This document shows positions 36,579 to 45,819 of a stretch of 64,000 nt of DNA, one piece after another. The notes beneath the pieces are model-generated. The model was not told the DNA's origin. It saw only the letters and a program-made list of their open reading frames with translations, and ran no database searches. The translations under genes and the position numbers were made by a program. Within the stretch, counting starts at the first letter, position 1. Every line of letters starts with the position of its first letter. The DNA is from Pleurocapsa sp. PCC 7327 (lineage in GTDB: Bacteria; Cyanobacteriota; Cyanobacteriia; Cyanobacteriales; Microcystaceae), in assembly GCF_000317025.1 (NCBI RefSeq), contig NC_019689.1, forward strand, positions 757,501 through 821,500, in the 5' to 3' direction.

Positions 36579-37931
36579 TTACCGCATGGTGACAAATTCT
36601 TCGGCAGCGGTGGGGTGAATGGCAACTGTAGCATCGAAATCAGATTTTTTCGCGCCCATTTTTACTGCGATCGCAACTCCCTGGATAATCTCGGCAGCAT
36701 TGTCGCCAACCATGTGCGCTCCCAAGACTCTATCTGTATTGCGATCAACCACCAATTTCATCATTGTTTTTTCATCTTTGCCAGTCAGGGTGTAATAAGT
36801 GGGACGAAACTTAGCGCGATAGATTTTAATAGCATCATTGCCGTATTTTTCCCTAGCTTCTGCCTCGGTTAATCCTACGGTTGCTGCTTCTGGGGTGCTA
36901 AAGACTGCCGAGGGAATATTCTCATAACTCATCACGCGAGATTTGCCGCCAAAGTGGGTATCAGCAAAGGCGCGACCTTCATTGATGGCAACGGGAGTCA
37001 GATTGATGCGATCGGTGCAATCGCCTACAGCATAAATATGTTCGCAAGAAGTCTGACTGTATTGATTAACCGCGATCGCGCCGTTACTCACTTCTACGCC
37101 AGCATTTTCTAAACCCAGCTTTGCCAAATTGGGTTTGCGTCCCGTTGCCGCCAAACTCACGGCATCAGCAACGACAATTTCAGAGGCATTGTCGTTTTCC
37201 ATGTGTATTTTCAATCCTTCGGAGGTCTTTTCTATTGCCGTCGGCGTACTATTGGTCACGATGCGGATGCCATGCTTCTCCATCGCCTCCTGAACGCAAG
37301 ACCGAAGATCTTCATCGAATCCCCGCAAAATCTTCTCTCTGCGAATAATCTGCGTCACCTCGGAACCCAACCCGTTCATGATGCAAGCGAATTCCACGCC
37401 AATATAGCCACCGCCAATAATGACAATGCGTTTGGGTTGTTCTTTGAGGTGAAACATATCGTCCGAGACGATCGTATGTTCGCTCCCTGGAATATCAGGT
37501 CTGACGGGATGACCGCCGACGGCAATTAAGATCTTATCTGCCGTTATCTTTGTATCTCCAATTTCGAGCGTGTGAGGGTCGAGAAAGCGAGCATATCCTC
37601 TAAACAGTTTCACCTTGGCATTGTCTAGCATTCTTTGATAAACCCCGTTGAGGCGGTCTAATTCCTGGTTGACGGCGGTTATCATCTTTGTCCAGTCGAG
37701 GGTACTATGCACCGGACTCCACCCATATCCTTCCGCGTCTTGAAAATAATCAGGGAAATGGGATGCGTACACCATTAGCTTTTTGGGGATGCAACCTCGA
37801 TTGACGCACGTCCCTCCCAAGCGATCGAATTCTGCGATACCAACCTTGGCACCGTATTCTGCGGCGCGTCTGGCAGCAGCAATTCCTCCAGAACCCCCGC
37901 CGATCGCAAATAGATCGAAATCATAACTCAT
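36579..37931 (-). CDS. gor: Glutathione-disulfide reductase
   Basis: This 450-residue flavoenzyme reduces oxidised glutathione with NADPH. The FAD motif GGGSGGIAAARRAAEYGAK is at the N-terminus, the redox-active disulfide in GGTCVNRGCIPKKLM near residue 40, the NADPH motif IGGGYIGVEFACIMNGLG near residue 175 and the C-terminal catalytic pair in HPTAAEEFVTMR. All features are intact. The gene is solitary and divergent from the TgpA-like gene. Confidence 0.95.
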   Translation of the reverse strand: MSYDFDLFAIGGGSGGIAAARRAAEYGAKVGIAEFDRLGGTCVNRGCIPKKLMVYASHFPDYFQDAEGYGWSPVHSTLDWTKMITAVNQELDRLNGVYQRMLDNAKVKLFRGYARFLDPHTLEIGDTKITADKILIAVGGHPVRPDIPGSEHTIVSDDMFHLKEQPKRIVIIGGGYIGVEFACIMNGLGSEVTQIIRREKILRGFDEDLRSCVQEAMEKHGIRIVTNSTPTAIEKTSEGLKIHMENDNASEIVVADAVSLAATGRKPNLAKLGLENAGVEVSNGAIAVNQYSQTSCEHIYAVGDCTDRINLTPVAINEGRAFADTHFGGKSRVMSYENIPSAVFSTPEAATVGLTEAEAREKYGNDAIKIYRAKFRPTYYTLTGKDEKTMMKLVVDRNTDRVLGAHMVGDNAAEIIQGVAIAVKMGAKKSDFDATVAIHPTAAEEFVTMR

Positions 37932-38141
37932 AATTCAATCGACTCCCTCGCTCGGTCTTTTCTAGTCTACTTTGTTAGTCTCTATCCCCTACCAGACAAA
38001 ATTCTCGATTCTCAAACTTGAATATTGAGCAAATCAAATACGTGATTTACAAGGAAAATATTTGCTGAGGAATAAATAGCAAAAATACTTCACAATTTAA
38101 ATTAAACACATTTTGGCTTCTCCTGCTTTGTTTCTCAAGCT

Positions 38142-40463
38142 ATGGTTAATAGATCGCTACGACAGCTACCGTTTTTTCAGCAAATCCGGCAGCGACTGGA
38201 AGACATGCCGCCACCCAAGACAGAAGAATCGATTCTGCTGCGGGTTTTGGTACAAGCTTTAGTCATTGTTGGAATTATTGCTACCGACATAGCTGCTGAA
38301 ACTCAAATGAGTTGGTGGGCAGTGCCTTTGAGTATTGTAGGGGCAACCTGGAGTTGGTATCGACGACGGAAGCGCAATATTACCGCTAAATTTTTAATTG
38401 CCATCGGAATGATGGTGGTGTTAGTCGTTTTTTTGGGAAATTTGGTCGTCAATTTAAGCGACAGTCGCATCTCCCTGGCAGAATTACTCGTTCAACTCCA
38501 AGTTTTGCACAGCTTCGATCTGCCTCGGCGCAAGGACTTGGGCTACTCCATGGTTATCGGCTTAATTTTGTTAGGGGTAGCAGGAACGGTATCTCAAACT
38601 TTGGCGTTTGCCCCTTGGCTAATCGTTTTTCTGGCGATCGCTCTCCCTACTCTAATCCTAGACTATCGCTCCCGTCTCGGTCTTGAGAAGATTAAGCTTA
38701 CTTTTCCTCCGTCCTCTCATTTCTCTCCCCTTTCTCCTCAACACCTTTTCCTTTTTCTAGTCATCATTATCGCGGTAGGACTAGCGATCTTTGCCCTCAT
38801 GCCTCGCTTTCCTGGCTATCAGCTACAAACCTTTCCCGTCAGCAGTCCAGTGGATATGCAAGATCGAAGTTTTGATAGCGAAAACCGCGATATTGTCAAT
38901 CCCGGTTACGTGAGAGAAGGGAAAGCGAGAGAAACTGGCGCAGGAGGAGGCACAACCCAACAACAAGGCGCGGGTGAAATCGATCGCAAGTATTATTATG
39001 GCTTTAACAGCCAAATGAACCAAAATCTGCGCGGAGAAATGGAACCCGAAATTGTCATGCGGGTTCGTTCCCAAGCGCCCGGATTTTGGCGGGTCATGTC
39101 CTTCGATCGCTATACGGGACAGGGATGGGAAGTCTCCCGACAAGACCAACTCCAAGACATTTGGCGTTCTCGCTGGTCCTATCGATTTTTTATTTCGCCT
39201 CCGCCAACTCGCGGCAGGACAAAACAGGTGATTCAGAGTTATACGATGGTTTCTGATTTGCCCAATATCATTCCCGCGCTATCGTATCCAAAATATGTCT
39301 TCTTTCCAACAAAAGAAATTGCCATCGATCCCGAAGGAAGCTTGCGATCGCCAGCTGGATTGATGGAGGGAGCAACCTATACCGTAATCTCTCAAGTGCC
39401 CTACCGTGATCGTACTCTTTTGGGTCGTGCTTCAGATAACTATCCCAAAAAGATTAAAGATTACTATCTACAAATTCCATCCGAAATTAAAGACAAAATA
39501 CGACAAAAAGCCGAAGAACTCTTGGCGAAATCGCCTAACTCCCTGACTTCTGCCTACGAAAAATCTCTCTTTTTGGCACAGGCAATCAAGCAAAACTATC
39601 AAATTCAACCAGAACTACCATTTTTGGCAGAAAAAGAAGATTTAATCACAGCCTTTCTTTTTCGCTATCAAGGTGGCTATCCCGACCACTTTTCTACGGT
39701 TTTAACGGTGATGCTGCGTTCTCTAGGCATTCCGGCAAGATTAACGGTAGGGTTTGCACCCGGACAGTTCAATCCGTTTACGGGATACTATATCGTTCGC
39801 AATACCGATGCCTATGCCCTAACGGAAGTTTATTTTCCCAATTACGGCTGGTTCGCCTTCGATCCGATTCCGGGGCACGAATTGATTCCTCCATCCTTTG
39901 AAGAAGACCAAACCTTCAGCGTTCTCAAACAGTTGTGGAACTGGGTAGCCGGTTGGTTGCCCTCTCCAATCGTCAGTTTTATTAGTATTCTGTGGGGCGA
40001 AATTCTTCGGGGATTCTTGAGAATTCTAGGCGGGTTGTGGCGCTTCATTTCTGGCAGTCTCATCGGCGTGCTGGTGGGAATAATTGCAGCGATCGCGTTA
40101 GGATTCTTGGGATGGCTTGGCTTTAACCAAGTAAGGCGTTGGGGGTATCGCCGTCACCTCGCCAAGTTACCGCCAATGGAGAGGCTGTATCGGCAAATGC
40201 TGGAGGAGTTAAAGGCAAAAGGCTACCCCAAGCATCCCGCCCAAACTCCTTTGGAATATGCACGCGCGATCGAGCAGAACTACTCTTCTGCTGCGGCTGA
40301 AATTATTGAGGAAATCTCACAAGCTTACGTGCGCTGGCGTTATGGCGAACAAGGACAAAATCTCGATTATCTTCGCCAGCAAATCAACGCATTGATTCGG
40401 AGTTTGAGAAGAATTACTCGAATTGAAAAGTTAGAAGAAGGACAAATGACTAATGACCAATGA
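38142..40463 (+). CDS. TgpA-like membrane protein with transglutaminase-fold domain lacking the catalytic Cys and His
   Basis: This 773-residue protein has N-terminal membrane helices (DUF3488, about residues 30-230), a periplasmic region with a transglutaminase-core domain (about 450-590), a further membrane helix near residue 650 and a C-terminal cytoplasmic DUF4129 segment (PMERLYRQMLEELKAKGYPK). In active homologues the core reads GYC-D and DAHAW; here Pro514 replaces the nucleophile Cys in GGYPDHFST and Tyr558 replaces the His in DAYALTEVYF, with only Asp574 (FAFDPIPG) kept. It is therefore probably not a transglutaminase or protease. The last codons run into an AATGACCAATGAC repeat. Confidence 0.9.
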   Translation: MVNRSLRQLPFFQQIRQRLEDMPPPKTEESILLRVLVQALVIVGIIATDIAAETQMSWWAVPLSIVGATWSWYRRRKRNITAKFLIAIGMMVVLVVFLGNLVVNLSDSRISLAELLVQLQVLHSFDLPRRKDLGYSMVIGLILLGVAGTVSQTLAFAPWLIVFLAIALPTLILDYRSRLGLEKIKLTFPPSSHFSPLSPQHLFLFLVIIIAVGLAIFALMPRFPGYQLQTFPVSSPVDMQDRSFDSENRDIVNPGYVREGKARETGAGGGTTQQQGAGEIDRKYYYGFNSQMNQNLRGEMEPEIVMRVRSQAPGFWRVMSFDRYTGQGWEVSRQDQLQDIWRSRWSYRFFISPPPTRGRTKQVIQSYTMVSDLPNIIPALSYPKYVFFPTKEIAIDPEGSLRSPAGLMEGATYTVISQVPYRDRTLLGRASDNYPKKIKDYYLQIPSEIKDKIRQKAEELLAKSPNSLTSAYEKSLFLAQAIKQNYQIQPELPFLAEKEDLITAFLFRYQGGYPDHFSTVLTVMLRSLGIPARLTVGFAPGQFNPFTGYYIVRNTDAYALTEVYFPNYGWFAFDPIPGHELIPPSFEEDQTFSVLKQLWNWVAGWLPSPIVSFISILWGEILRGFLRILGGLWRFISGSLIGVLVGIIAAIALGFLGWLGFNQVRRWGYRRHLAKLPPMERLYRQMLEELKAKGYPKHPAQTPLEYARAIEQNYSSAAAEIIEEISQAYVRWRYGEQGQNLDYLRQQINALIRSLRRITRIEKLEEGQMTNDQ

Positions 40464-40520
40464 CTAAAGCTATGTAAATTCTGCAACAATTGAACAGGGA
40501 GTCCTTTAGGAGGAGCGAAG

Positions 40521-41237
40521 ATGACTGTAGCGGGTTCGGAAATTGATATTGCCAACTATATCGACCATGCATTGCTCAACCCTACAGCTACCCCCGAACA
40601 AGTAGAACAGTGCTGTGCCGAAGCGGATCGCTTCCACTTTCCGGCAGTGTGCGTGTATCCGACTGCCGTGAAACAAGCAGCCGAACTGCTGCATGGAAAA
40701 CGAACGCAAATCTGCACCGTCATCGGGTTTCCTACCGGGGCGACCACCTCAGCCGTTAAACTTTACGAAGCGCAAGAAGCTGTCGAGAATGGCGCAACCG
40801 AACTCGATGTCGTTATTAATTTAGGCTGGTTAAAAGCGGGGCGATCGGAAGAAATCTATCGTGAAATCGCCTCTATCTGCGAGGAAACTGGAAAAACGGT
40901 TAAAGCTATCTTAGAAACAGCTCTTCTCACCGAGACAGAAAAACGGCTAGCTGCCGAAATTTGTATGGATGCTGGAGTAGGATATTTAAAGACGAATACG
41001 GGTTGGTTTGGTGGGGCTACCGTCGCTGACGTTCGTTTCCTCCAAAATATTACTAAAGGACAGATAGGAATCAAAGCCTCTGGGGGAATTCGCACTCTCG
41101 AACAAGCTTTAGAATTAATAGCTGCTGGGGCAACTCGGCTGGGAACCTCTCGCGGAGTCGATCTCGTTCGACAGCAAGAAGAAGGAGGCGTTTTAAGGAC
41201 AGAGAGCAGAGGACGGAGGACCGAGGAGAGGGAGTAG
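40521..41237 (+). CDS. deoC: Deoxyribose-phosphate aldolase
   Basis: This class I aldolase cleaves 2-deoxyribose 5-phosphate to glyceraldehyde 3-phosphate and acetaldehyde. Motifs are [46 protein letters not shown], the Schiff-base Lys in YLKTNTGW and the second Lys in [13 protein letters not shown]. The enzyme proper ends near residue 220 ([10 protein letters not shown]); the last 17 residues ([19 protein letters not shown]) are translated low-complexity repeat that continues beyond the stop codon. AGGAGCGAAG upstream of the ATG is a good Shine-Dalgarno. Confidence 0.95.
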   Translation: MTVAGSEIDIANYIDHALLNPTATPEQVEQCCAEADRFHFPAVCVYPTAVKQAAELLHGKRTQICTVIGFPTGATTSAVKLYEAQEAVENGATELDVVINLGWLKAGRSEEIYREIASICEETGKTVKAILETALLTETEKRLAAEICMDAGVGYLKTNTGWFGGATVADVRFLQNITKGQIGIKASGGIRTLEQALELIAAGATRLGTSRGVDLVRQQEEGGVLRTESRGRRTEERE

Positions 41238-41313
41238 GGGGAGACGGGGGTGTGGGGAGTGTGGGAGGTGTGGGGAGACAATTAACGACTAACCACTCAC
41301 TACTAACTAATCC

Positions 41314-41348
41314 CCAATAACCAATAACCAATGACCAATGACCAATGA
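41314..41348. repeat. Heptanucleotide tandem repeat containing the recO start codon
   Basis: Five 7-bp units lie in a row: CCAATAA twice then CCAATGA three times (41314-41348). The fifth unit contains the ATG used by recO. Each CCAATGA unit carries an ATG, but those at 41331 and 41338 are in different frames. Related heptamers occur next to other genes in the window (for example 40445-40462, 22160-22185, 17515-17560). Confidence 0.85.
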
Positions 41349-42202
41349 CTCGAACTTATCAAGCCACCGGAATTATTCTCAAAGGGATGCCGCTAGGGGA
41401 AGCCGATCGCCTCTTGACGATTCTTTCGCCAGAATTCGGCTTAATTAGGGCTGTTGCACCGGGGGCAAGGAAGCATAAATCGAAGCTGCGGGGCAGAAGT
41501 GAGTTGTTTGTCGTCAATCAATTATTAATTGCCAAAGGGCGATCGCTCGATAAAATTACCCAAGCAGAAACCCTAGAATCCTATCCGCGCTTGAGTCGCG
41601 ATCTGGGCAAACTCACTGCCAGTCAGTACATAGCCGAATTAGTACTCTGTCTTGCCCTCAGCGAGCAACCCCAAGCAGAACTCTACGAATTGCTCAACGA
41701 ACATTTGCGCCGCATCGAACAATTTGCCAATTCTAGCAACCTCGTCGCTCATCTAGCTCAAGCCGTTTTTCACCTGTTGGCGATCGCGGGAATTGCCCCG
41801 GAAGTCCATCGCTGCTGCCTGACCCAAAAATCTCTGATTCCTCAGTTTAGCGACCCGCGTTGGCGAGTAGGATTTAGTTTTGAAAGCGGCGGACTGGTTA
41901 ATTTATCCGTTCGGGGAGCTATCGCTCGAACTGCAACTCAAACTCTAACCGATGCCTCTGAGGCTTTTCTGCCCAAGGTCAATGCGAAGCTGGGTGCCTT
42001 AGAACTAAGTATACTGCAACATTTGGGAGTTAAATCCTTGCCAGAACCGTCTCAAATTCTGGCGGCAGAATCTCTGAAGCTACCGCTAGATGTAGCTTGG
42101 GTGAAGGTAGAGCACCTTTTAAGGGATTACGCTCAGTATCATTTCGGTCGTTCTTTTCGCTCTGCTAGCCTAGTCGATGCTTTATCTCCCTTAGAATTTT
42201 AA
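41345..42202 (+). CDS. recO: DNA repair protein RecO
   Basis: This 285-residue mediator protein of the RecFOR pathway loads RecA onto single-stranded DNA. The N-terminal OB-fold begins [23 protein letters not shown] and continues [23 protein letters not shown]; the helical C-terminal domain includes [16 protein letters not shown] with Cys residues reminiscent of the zinc finger, but only part of the usual four-Cys set is present. The start codon lies inside a heptamer tandem repeat, with no clear Shine-Dalgarno. Confidence 0.92.
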   Translation: MTRTYQATGIILKGMPLGEADRLLTILSPEFGLIRAVAPGARKHKSKLRGRSELFVVNQLLIAKGRSLDKITQAETLESYPRLSRDLGKLTASQYIAELVLCLALSEQPQAELYELLNEHLRRIEQFANSSNLVAHLAQAVFHLLAIAGIAPEVHRCCLTQKSLIPQFSDPRWRVGFSFESGGLVNLSVRGAIARTATQTLTDASEAFLPKVNAKLGALELSILQHLGVKSLPEPSQILAAESLKLPLDVAWVKVEHLLRDYAQYHFGRSFRSASLVDALSPLEF

Positions 42203-42309
42203 CTATTCGCTTAAAATCTTTTTAGTAAAGATCTTTATCGAGAATACAAGTCTCCGAATCGAACCAGAACGAAACTCCCTCTGACAACCCTCGCCCGTCG
42301 TCTATATCT

Positions 42310-43662
42310 ATGGATCGCCGACCACTCTATTCATCGCGTCAACCTTCCAGTCAGGGGTTTGCCCCCGTGCTGAGAAATCCCCGCTTTTTGACTCTCTGGG
42401 GAGGTCAAATCTTTTCTCAGCTTGCCGATAAGTTTTATCTGGTGTTGATGATTGCTTTCATTGACAGTCACTTTAAAGCAGTCGGTCAACCAATTAGCGG
42501 TTGGGTATCGGCAATTATGATCGCCAATACTATTCCTGCCGTGTTGTTTGGTTCTCTAGCGGGGGTTTATGTAGATAGATGGTTTAAAAAAGGGGTGCTG
42601 GTCGTTTCTAACCTGATGCGCGGTTTTCTGGTCTTAATCGTGCCGACTCTATTGTGGTTTTCTCAGGACATAAAAACCTGGATGGATTTGCCAGTCGGAT
42701 TTTTAATTTTGTTGGCCGTTACTTTCTTGGTTTCTACCTTAACTCAGTTTTTTGCGCCAGCAGAACAGGCTACCCTAGCATTAGTTGTCAGGAATCGCCA
42801 CCTATTGGCGGCAAATTCCCTCAATACCACGACGACAATGGCAGTCTTGATCGTGGGGTTTGCGATCGGAGAGCCTTTGTTAGCGATCGCCGATCGCCTT
42901 TTGGGAACGTCGGCGGCATCCTGGAATTTTGGTAAAGTTTTGGTCGTAGGCGGCGCATATATCGTTGCCGGATTAATCTTACTCTTTTTGAGAACTGGAG
43001 AAAAATCGGAACATTTCCGCCCGGAACCTCCCCACATTTTTGACGATATTTTAGATGGCGTGCGCTATCTACAAGAAAATCATCGCGTTCGCAATGCTTT
43101 AATGCAGTTAGTCATTCTCTTTTCCGTGTTTGCTGCTTTGTCCGTTTTGGCAGTACGGATGGCAGAAATCATTCCGGCAATGAAAGCCGACCAATTCGGT
43201 TTTTTACTGGCGGCTGGCGGCGTCGGACTGGCAATCAATGCCGCTATCTTGGCTTATTGGGGTCAACGATTTGCCAACGCTCAATTGAGCCTTTGGGGGT
43301 CGATGGGAATGGCTGCCTCTTTAATCGGTTTGTCCGTCGCAACGAAAAGCCTTTGGCTAGCGCTAGCGATGACAACTTTGTTGGGAGCTTTTGCCGCTTT
43401 GGTGGGAGTGCCGATGCAAACGACACTGTTGGCAGAAACGCCCCCCGATATGCGAGGCAAGGTTTTTGGCTTAGAAAACAATGCGGTCAATATTGCTCTA
43501 TCATTACCGTTGGCTGTGGCAGGGGTAGCAGAGACGTTTTTGGGTTTGCAACCCGTTCTCTTGGCTTTAGCAGCCCTGACTGGGGCTGGAGGAATCTTGA
43601 GTTGGTATGTTGCTCGTCTGGAATCTGTAAAGTCATCTAAAGTTGACAGATGGGGAGGTTAG
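42310..43662 (+). CDS. MFS transporter
   Basis: This 450-residue polytopic protein has about 10-12 hydrophobic segments. It starts with a soluble stretch and NPRFLTLWGGQIFSQLADKF, then the MFS loop 2-3 motif region LAGVYVDRWFKKGVLVVSNL, and a second half with NHRVRNALMQLVILF and ETPPDMRGKVFGLENNAVN, the pattern of DHA3-type exporters. Substrate cannot be told. It lies between recO and the glycosyltransferase gene on the same strand. Confidence 0.9.
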   Translation: MDRRPLYSSRQPSSQGFAPVLRNPRFLTLWGGQIFSQLADKFYLVLMIAFIDSHFKAVGQPISGWVSAIMIANTIPAVLFGSLAGVYVDRWFKKGVLVVSNLMRGFLVLIVPTLLWFSQDIKTWMDLPVGFLILLAVTFLVSTLTQFFAPAEQATLALVVRNRHLLAANSLNTTTTMAVLIVGFAIGEPLLAIADRLLGTSAASWNFGKVLVVGGAYIVAGLILLFLRTGEKSEHFRPEPPHIFDDILDGVRYLQENHRVRNALMQLVILFSVFAALSVLAVRMAEIIPAMKADQFGFLLAAGGVGLAINAAILAYWGQRFANAQLSLWGSMGMAASLIGLSVATKSLWLALAMTTLLGAFAALVGVPMQTTLLAETPPDMRGKVFGLENNAVNIALSLPLAVAGVAETFLGLQPVLLALAALTGAGGILSWYVARLESVKSSKVDRWGG

Positions 43663-43722
43663 TTGTCAGATATTCTTAATCTTCGTTAAGGTGTCTAATT
43701 TCTTCCTAAGATTGTCAACTGA

Positions 43723-44880
43723 ATGCATATTGCTTGGCTGGGAAAAAAATCTCCCTTTTGCGGAAACGTTACCTATGGTAGAGAAGTTACCAATGCTCTG
43801 CTCGATCGCGGCTATCAAGTCAGTTTTCTTCATTTTGCTCAAGAAGAATCGGAATCTAGCGACCAAGGCTGGCCCGCTTGCCCCGAAGTCGTTCTTCCCT
43901 TTTTCTACAAGTCTCAGGTTTATACGATTCCGACTCCAAAATCGAGTAAAGTTTTAACGCAAGCGCTTGCGAAACTCAAACCCGACATAGTACACGCTTC
44001 TCTAACGCTTTCTCCTTTGGATTTTCGGCTGCCGGAAATTTGCGAAGAACTGAATTTGCCTTTGATTGCGACTTTTCATCCTCCCTTCGATAGCAAGCTT
44101 CGCAACCTCAAATCCAGCACTCAGTTTTTGACCTATCAGCTTTACGCGCCTTTTCTTGCCAATTATGACAAAACGATAGTTTTTTCGCGCTTGCAACAAC
44201 ATTTACTCGTTAAATTAGGCGTGCCACGGACAAAGTTGGCAGTGATTCCCAACGGCGTTGACGTGCAGAAATACTTGCCGGGAGTCTCCGATCTCAAGTC
44301 TCGCTTCGATGCCAAACGCCTATTTGTCTATTTGGGTCGCATTTCTACAGAAAAGAACGTAGAAGCCCTCTTAAAGGCTTGGAAGCACTCGAATATGAAT
44401 CGAGATAGCAAATTACTTATCGTTGGGGATGGACCGCTTACAGCCGCTTTAAGACCCTTCTACAATGAAGAATGCGGCATTATCTGGCTTGGATTCGTCG
44501 CTGAAGAATATCGACGCATCGAAATTTTGCGGGCGGCGGACGTATTTATTCTTCCCTCACTGGTGGAGGGATTGTCTCTCTCTCTGTTGGAGGCGATGGC
44601 TTGTGGGATTGCTTGTATTGCTACCGATGCCGGTGCGGATGGGGAAGTCCTAGAAGATGGTGCAGGGATCATTATCAAGACTCAGGGGGTTACGACTCAA
44701 TTAAAAACCCTGCTTCCACTCTTTCAAGATCATCCAGAAATTACTAAGCTACTGGGGAAAAAAGCCAGAGAGCGAGTTTTGGAACGCTATACTCTTTGTC
44801 ACAATATCACCAAGCTGGAAAAACTTTATGCTGATGTGCTCAACGATAGACAATCTCGTTTACTCGACAAGTTAACTTAA
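43723..44880 (+). CDS. GT4 family glycosyltransferase, possibly digalactosyldiacylglycerol synthase
   Basis: This 385-residue GT-B enzyme has an N-terminal domain starting HIAWLGKKSPFCGNVTYGRE, a linker VIPNGVDVQKYLPG, and a C-terminal donor-binding domain with LFVYLGRISTEKNVEALLKAW and the GT4 E-x7-E motif region VEGLSLSLLEAMACGIACIATDAG. The opening motif and size resemble the cyanobacterial DgdA-type DGDG synthase as I remember it, but the memory is not firm, so no symbol is given. The alternative is a glycosyltransferase of another lipid or polysaccharide. Confidence 0.85.
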   Translation: MHIAWLGKKSPFCGNVTYGREVTNALLDRGYQVSFLHFAQEESESSDQGWPACPEVVLPFFYKSQVYTIPTPKSSKVLTQALAKLKPDIVHASLTLSPLDFRLPEICEELNLPLIATFHPPFDSKLRNLKSSTQFLTYQLYAPFLANYDKTIVFSRLQQHLLVKLGVPRTKLAVIPNGVDVQKYLPGVSDLKSRFDAKRLFVYLGRISTEKNVEALLKAWKHSNMNRDSKLLIVGDGPLTAALRPFYNEECGIIWLGFVAEEYRRIEILRAADVFILPSLVEGLSLSLLEAMACGIACIATDAGADGEVLEDGAGIIIKTQGVTTQLKTLLPLFQDHPEITKLLGKKARERVLERYTLCHNITKLEKLYADVLNDRQSRLLDKLT

Positions 44881-45088
44881 TTTGATAGCAAATAAGGACG
44901 CGGCATCAACTCCTGTGTCTTTTTCGCGTTTGCTTTTCTCTACCAAAAAGCCCTTTTTAGCTGCTAAAGCTGCGTTTGAGGAAAAAATAAAAAAACTATC
45001 GGTTCGTTTGTAGCGCTGCGTTGTCTGTCGTCTTGTCCTGAAAACTGGCGCGATCGCCGCTTTTTTGCTCGAAATTCTCTATTTATAA

Positions 45089-45313
45089 CTAATTAATCGA
45101 TTTTTCGGTTGACCAGTTGTTCATCCTGTCGATCGCTAGAGGAATGGCTACAATTGCCAGCTTAAGCGCCCAGGGAGCAAGCAAGAGCGTTAAAAAGGAG
45201 AAGATTACAGCCGTACACCCCATGGCTGCCTTGAAAACTTCCTCTCTAGTGTTGAAACTCACAAAAGCCGCAATCGAGGCGATAGCCAGAGTAATTAGTG
45301 AAAGCACAAGCAT
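45089..45313 (-). CDS. Small two-TM membrane protein, conserved hypothetical
   Basis: This 74-residue protein has two hydrophobic segments (about residues 2-18 and 32-60) separated by FNTREEVFKAAMG, and a polar tail DRMNNWSTEKSIN. I favour the minus frame over a longer opposite frame (45117-45422) because only it has a regular transmembrane pattern and conserved-looking loop. Function unknown. Confidence 0.7.
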   Translation of the reverse strand: MLVLSLITLAIASIAAFVSFNTREEVFKAAMGCTAVIFSFLTLLLAPWALKLAIVAIPLAIDRMNNWSTEKSIN

Positions 45314-45819
45314 TGCCGTGTTCCTTTTGACGCATATATCAAGTGCATTTCTTCGCTTTAAATCTCGCTTTTTCTACCTCGCATTTCGATGCTTGCCGAT
45401 AGCTATAGCGATAATTTTTTAAGCCCATTCTATAACTATACATAATTTTTTCCCTAAGTGTCAATCTTCGCTCGACAAATTTTGACTAATACAATTCTCA
45501 GCGAAATTTTCCTTGACATAAAACTTTTTTGTGATAAATCTCAAGAGTGATAGATCGATAACGAAATTCCTACAACGCGCTTTTAACCAAGATAGCCACT
45601 GGCAGGCGATCGCAATAGTTGAGCTAAAAAATCAAAAAGGAGTTAGGTAGGTTATAGAAAAAGTTGGCTGAAACAGTGTATCATTTGATGCTACAAATTA
45701 GCCATAAAAAAAATCAAGTTTACCTATCACCCTCTTAAGATGTAAAAATTTAGCATAGTCTGAGTCCATCGCATCGCAAATGTATACCCAAGCAAAAGTG
45801 GGCGTGAGGAGATAACTGA
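45314..45819. other. Intergenic region upstream of the squalene/phytoene-synthase-like gene
   Basis: This gap of 506 bp is AT-rich. The plus-strand gene has a good Shine-Dalgarno (GAGGAG at 45806-45811). A TTGACA at 45513 followed 16 nt later by TAAATC could be a weak promoter about 285 bp upstream. No coding frame was accepted, though an opposite-strand frame enters it at the left. Confidence 0.4.

Noticed and set aside
45117-45422. Plus-strand ORF over the small membrane protein
   Set aside because: Sequence lacks a regular pattern; the minus-strand frame has proper transmembrane segments.
45480-45560. A strong sigma-70 promoter for the squalene-synthase-like gene
   Set aside because: TTGACA is present but the -10 match is poor and it lies about 285 bp upstream; only mentioned as weak.
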